DNA of 51,133 nt from Lachnospiraceae bacterium (GTDB lineage: Bacteria; Bacillota; Clostridia; Lachnospirales; Lachnospiraceae). Positions 50,075-51,133 of the stretch are shown piece after piece. The first letter of the stretch is position 1. Every line of letters begins with the position of its first letter. Both the position numbers and the translations under genes were made by a program. The stretch spans positions 1 through 51,133 of the forward strand of contig JAUNCZ010000019.1 in assembly GCA_030526405.1 (NCBI GenBank), in the 5' to 3' direction. The notes below the pieces were generated by a model. The model saw only the letters and a program-made list of their open reading frames with translations. It did no database searches and was not told the DNA's origin.

Positions 50075-51133
50075 ATGGCAATTACTGCAGGAATGGTAAA
50101 AGAGTTAAGAGAGATGACCGGCGCTGGAATGATGGACTGTAAAAAAGCCCTGACAGAGACAGACGGAAATATGGAAGCTGCTGTAGAGCTTCTTAGAAAA
50201 AGCGGTGCAGCTAAAATGGCTAAAAAAGCAGCTAGAATCGCAGCAGAGGGTATCTGCCGTGTAGCTGTTGATGGTGGAAAAGCTGTAGTTGTTGAGGTTA
50301 ACTCCGAGACAGACTTCGTTGCTAAGAACGAGGTATTCCAGACATTCGTACAGTCCGTAGCTGATACAGCACTTGCTGCAGCAGAGATGGGCGGAAAGAA
50401 CGGCGAGGACGTTCAGGCTCTTCTTGACGCAGGTCTGACAGATGAGCTGGCTGACAAAACACTGAAAATCGGTGAGAAACTTTCCTTCAGAAGATTTGCA
50501 AAAGTTGAGGGTGAGTGCGTAGCTTCTTACATCCACGGCGGCGGAAGAATCGGTGTTCTTGTATCTGCTAACGGTGCATCTGATGAGGCTGCTAAAACAG
50601 CTCTGACAAACGTTGCAATGCAGATCGCAGCTATGAACCCACAGTACATCGCAAGAGAGGATATCTCTGCAGATGAGCTTGCAAAACTGAAAGAGATCAC
50701 AATCGACAGCGCTCTGAACGATCCAGCATCTCTTCCAAAACCAATCCAGGCACAGCTGTTCGAGAAAGCTTACGAGGCTTTCAGCGCAGATGACAAAGCT
50801 GCATACGATGAGAACAAAAACAGCAAATACCTGTTTAACTTCCTTTCTGAGGAGGCTAAAGCTAAACTTGCTGAGCTGGCTATGGCTGACAAAGAGAACA
50901 TCATGGCTAACAAGATCTTCGCTGGTCTTGCAGAGGGCCGTGTTGCAAAACAGCTGAAAGACATCACTCTTCTTGAGCAGGTATACGTAAGAGCAGAGGA
51001 TGGAAAACAGACAGTTAAAGCATACCTTGCATCTGTAAACAAAGCTCTGGTTCTGACAAACATGATCCGCTTCGAGGTAGGCGAGGGAATGGAGAAGAAG
51101 AACGAGGACTTCGCAGCAGAGGTAGCTGCTCAG
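50075..51133 (+). CDS. tsf: Elongation factor Ts (3' end outside window)
   Basis: The 353 residues visible form EF-Ts, the exchange factor for EF-Tu. The N-terminal UBA-like part ([20 protein letters not shown]) and the TDFVAKN motif at 79-85 are clear. The gene runs off the window without a stop. It is already longer than E. coli EF-Ts (283 residues), owing to an extra stretch around residues 230-290 in the dimerisation region. AGGAGG precedes ATG 50075. It is co-transcribed with rpsB. Confidence 0.97.
   Translation, partial: MAITAGMVKELREMTGAGMMDCKKALTETDGNMEAAVELLRKSGAAKMAKKAARIAAEGICRVAVDGGKAVVVEVNSETDFVAKNEVFQTFVQSVADTALAAAEMGGKNGEDVQALLDAGLTDELADKTLKIGEKLSFRRFAKVEGECVASYIHGGGRIGVLVSANGASDEAAKTALTNVAMQIAAMNPQYIAREDISADELAKLKEITIDSALNDPASLPKPIQAQLFEKAYEAFSADDKAAYDENKNSKYLFNFLSEEAKAKLAELAMADKENIMANKIFAGLAEGRVAKQLKDITLLEQVYVRAEDGKQTVKAYLASVNKALVLTNMIRFEVGEGMEKKNEDFAAEVAAQ

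Overview
The window reads as chromosomal DNA of a Gram-positive anaerobe of the Clostridia, most likely a gut Lachnospiraceae near Blautia, Dorea or Ruminococcus. That placement is inference. It rests on a SCIFF peptide with its radical-SAM maturase beside secDF, the order secDF-recJ-apt-relA-hisS-aspS, strong AGGAGG ribosome sites, a Trp T-box leader, a HemZ-type radical-SAM protein, and a Na+-pumping biotin decarboxylase cluster. Nearly every gene is on the plus strand; only coaX is on the minus strand. I see no rRNA, tRNA, CRISPR array, prophage or intact insertion sequence.

Layout. (1) 1-844: a repeat hairpin, a small NifU-like protein and a small cysteine protein of unknown role. (2) 1142-11614: a central-carbon island. 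It holds an archaeal-type (type II) GAPDH, an archaeal-like phosphoglycerate kinase, a LarA-type nickel lactate racemase and a malic enzyme. These are followed by one operon with an acyl-CoA carboxyltransferase, OadG, a biotin carrier, the OadB sodium pump and a pyruvate/oxaloacetate carboxyltransferase. That gene set mixes a propionibacterial-type transcarboxylase with a Na+-translocating decarboxylase. (3) 11761-15614: divergent coaX and coaBC (coenzyme A synthesis), then citrate synthase. (4) 15741-24283: a sortase-type acidic surface protein, SCIFF and its maturase, a SecD-SecF fusion, a CmpB-like membrane protein with an amphipathic repeat tail, and RecJ. (5) 24284-35191: a Trp T-box, a 180-bp inverted-repeat-bounded element, the operon trpDCFBAEG, gltX, an iron alcohol dehydrogenase, and a structured leader before apt. 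(6) 35192-46375: apt, relA, an MBL-fold hydrolase, hemZ, an HD-GYP protein, hisS, aspS, a CBS protein and argS. (7) 46376-51133: a structured non-coding stretch, a HAD phosphatase, a CPBP protease, a membrane protein, rpsB and the start of tsf (cut by the window edge).

The genes link pyruvate, malate and oxaloacetate metabolism to sodium energetics in region 2. Region 5 supplies tryptophan under uncharged-tRNA control. Region 6 joins purine salvage, (p)ppGpp signalling and aminoacyl-tRNA synthesis. The most unusual items are the dual-carboxyltransferase biotin complex, the archaeal-type GAPDH/PGK pair, and several intergenic RNA-like or repeat elements. The latter include a pseudoknot-capable leader before apt that could sequester the Shine-Dalgarno site, a duplicated two-hairpin terminator, and an inverted pair of 67-nt repeats. 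The inverted pair flanks the block lying between recJ and relA.
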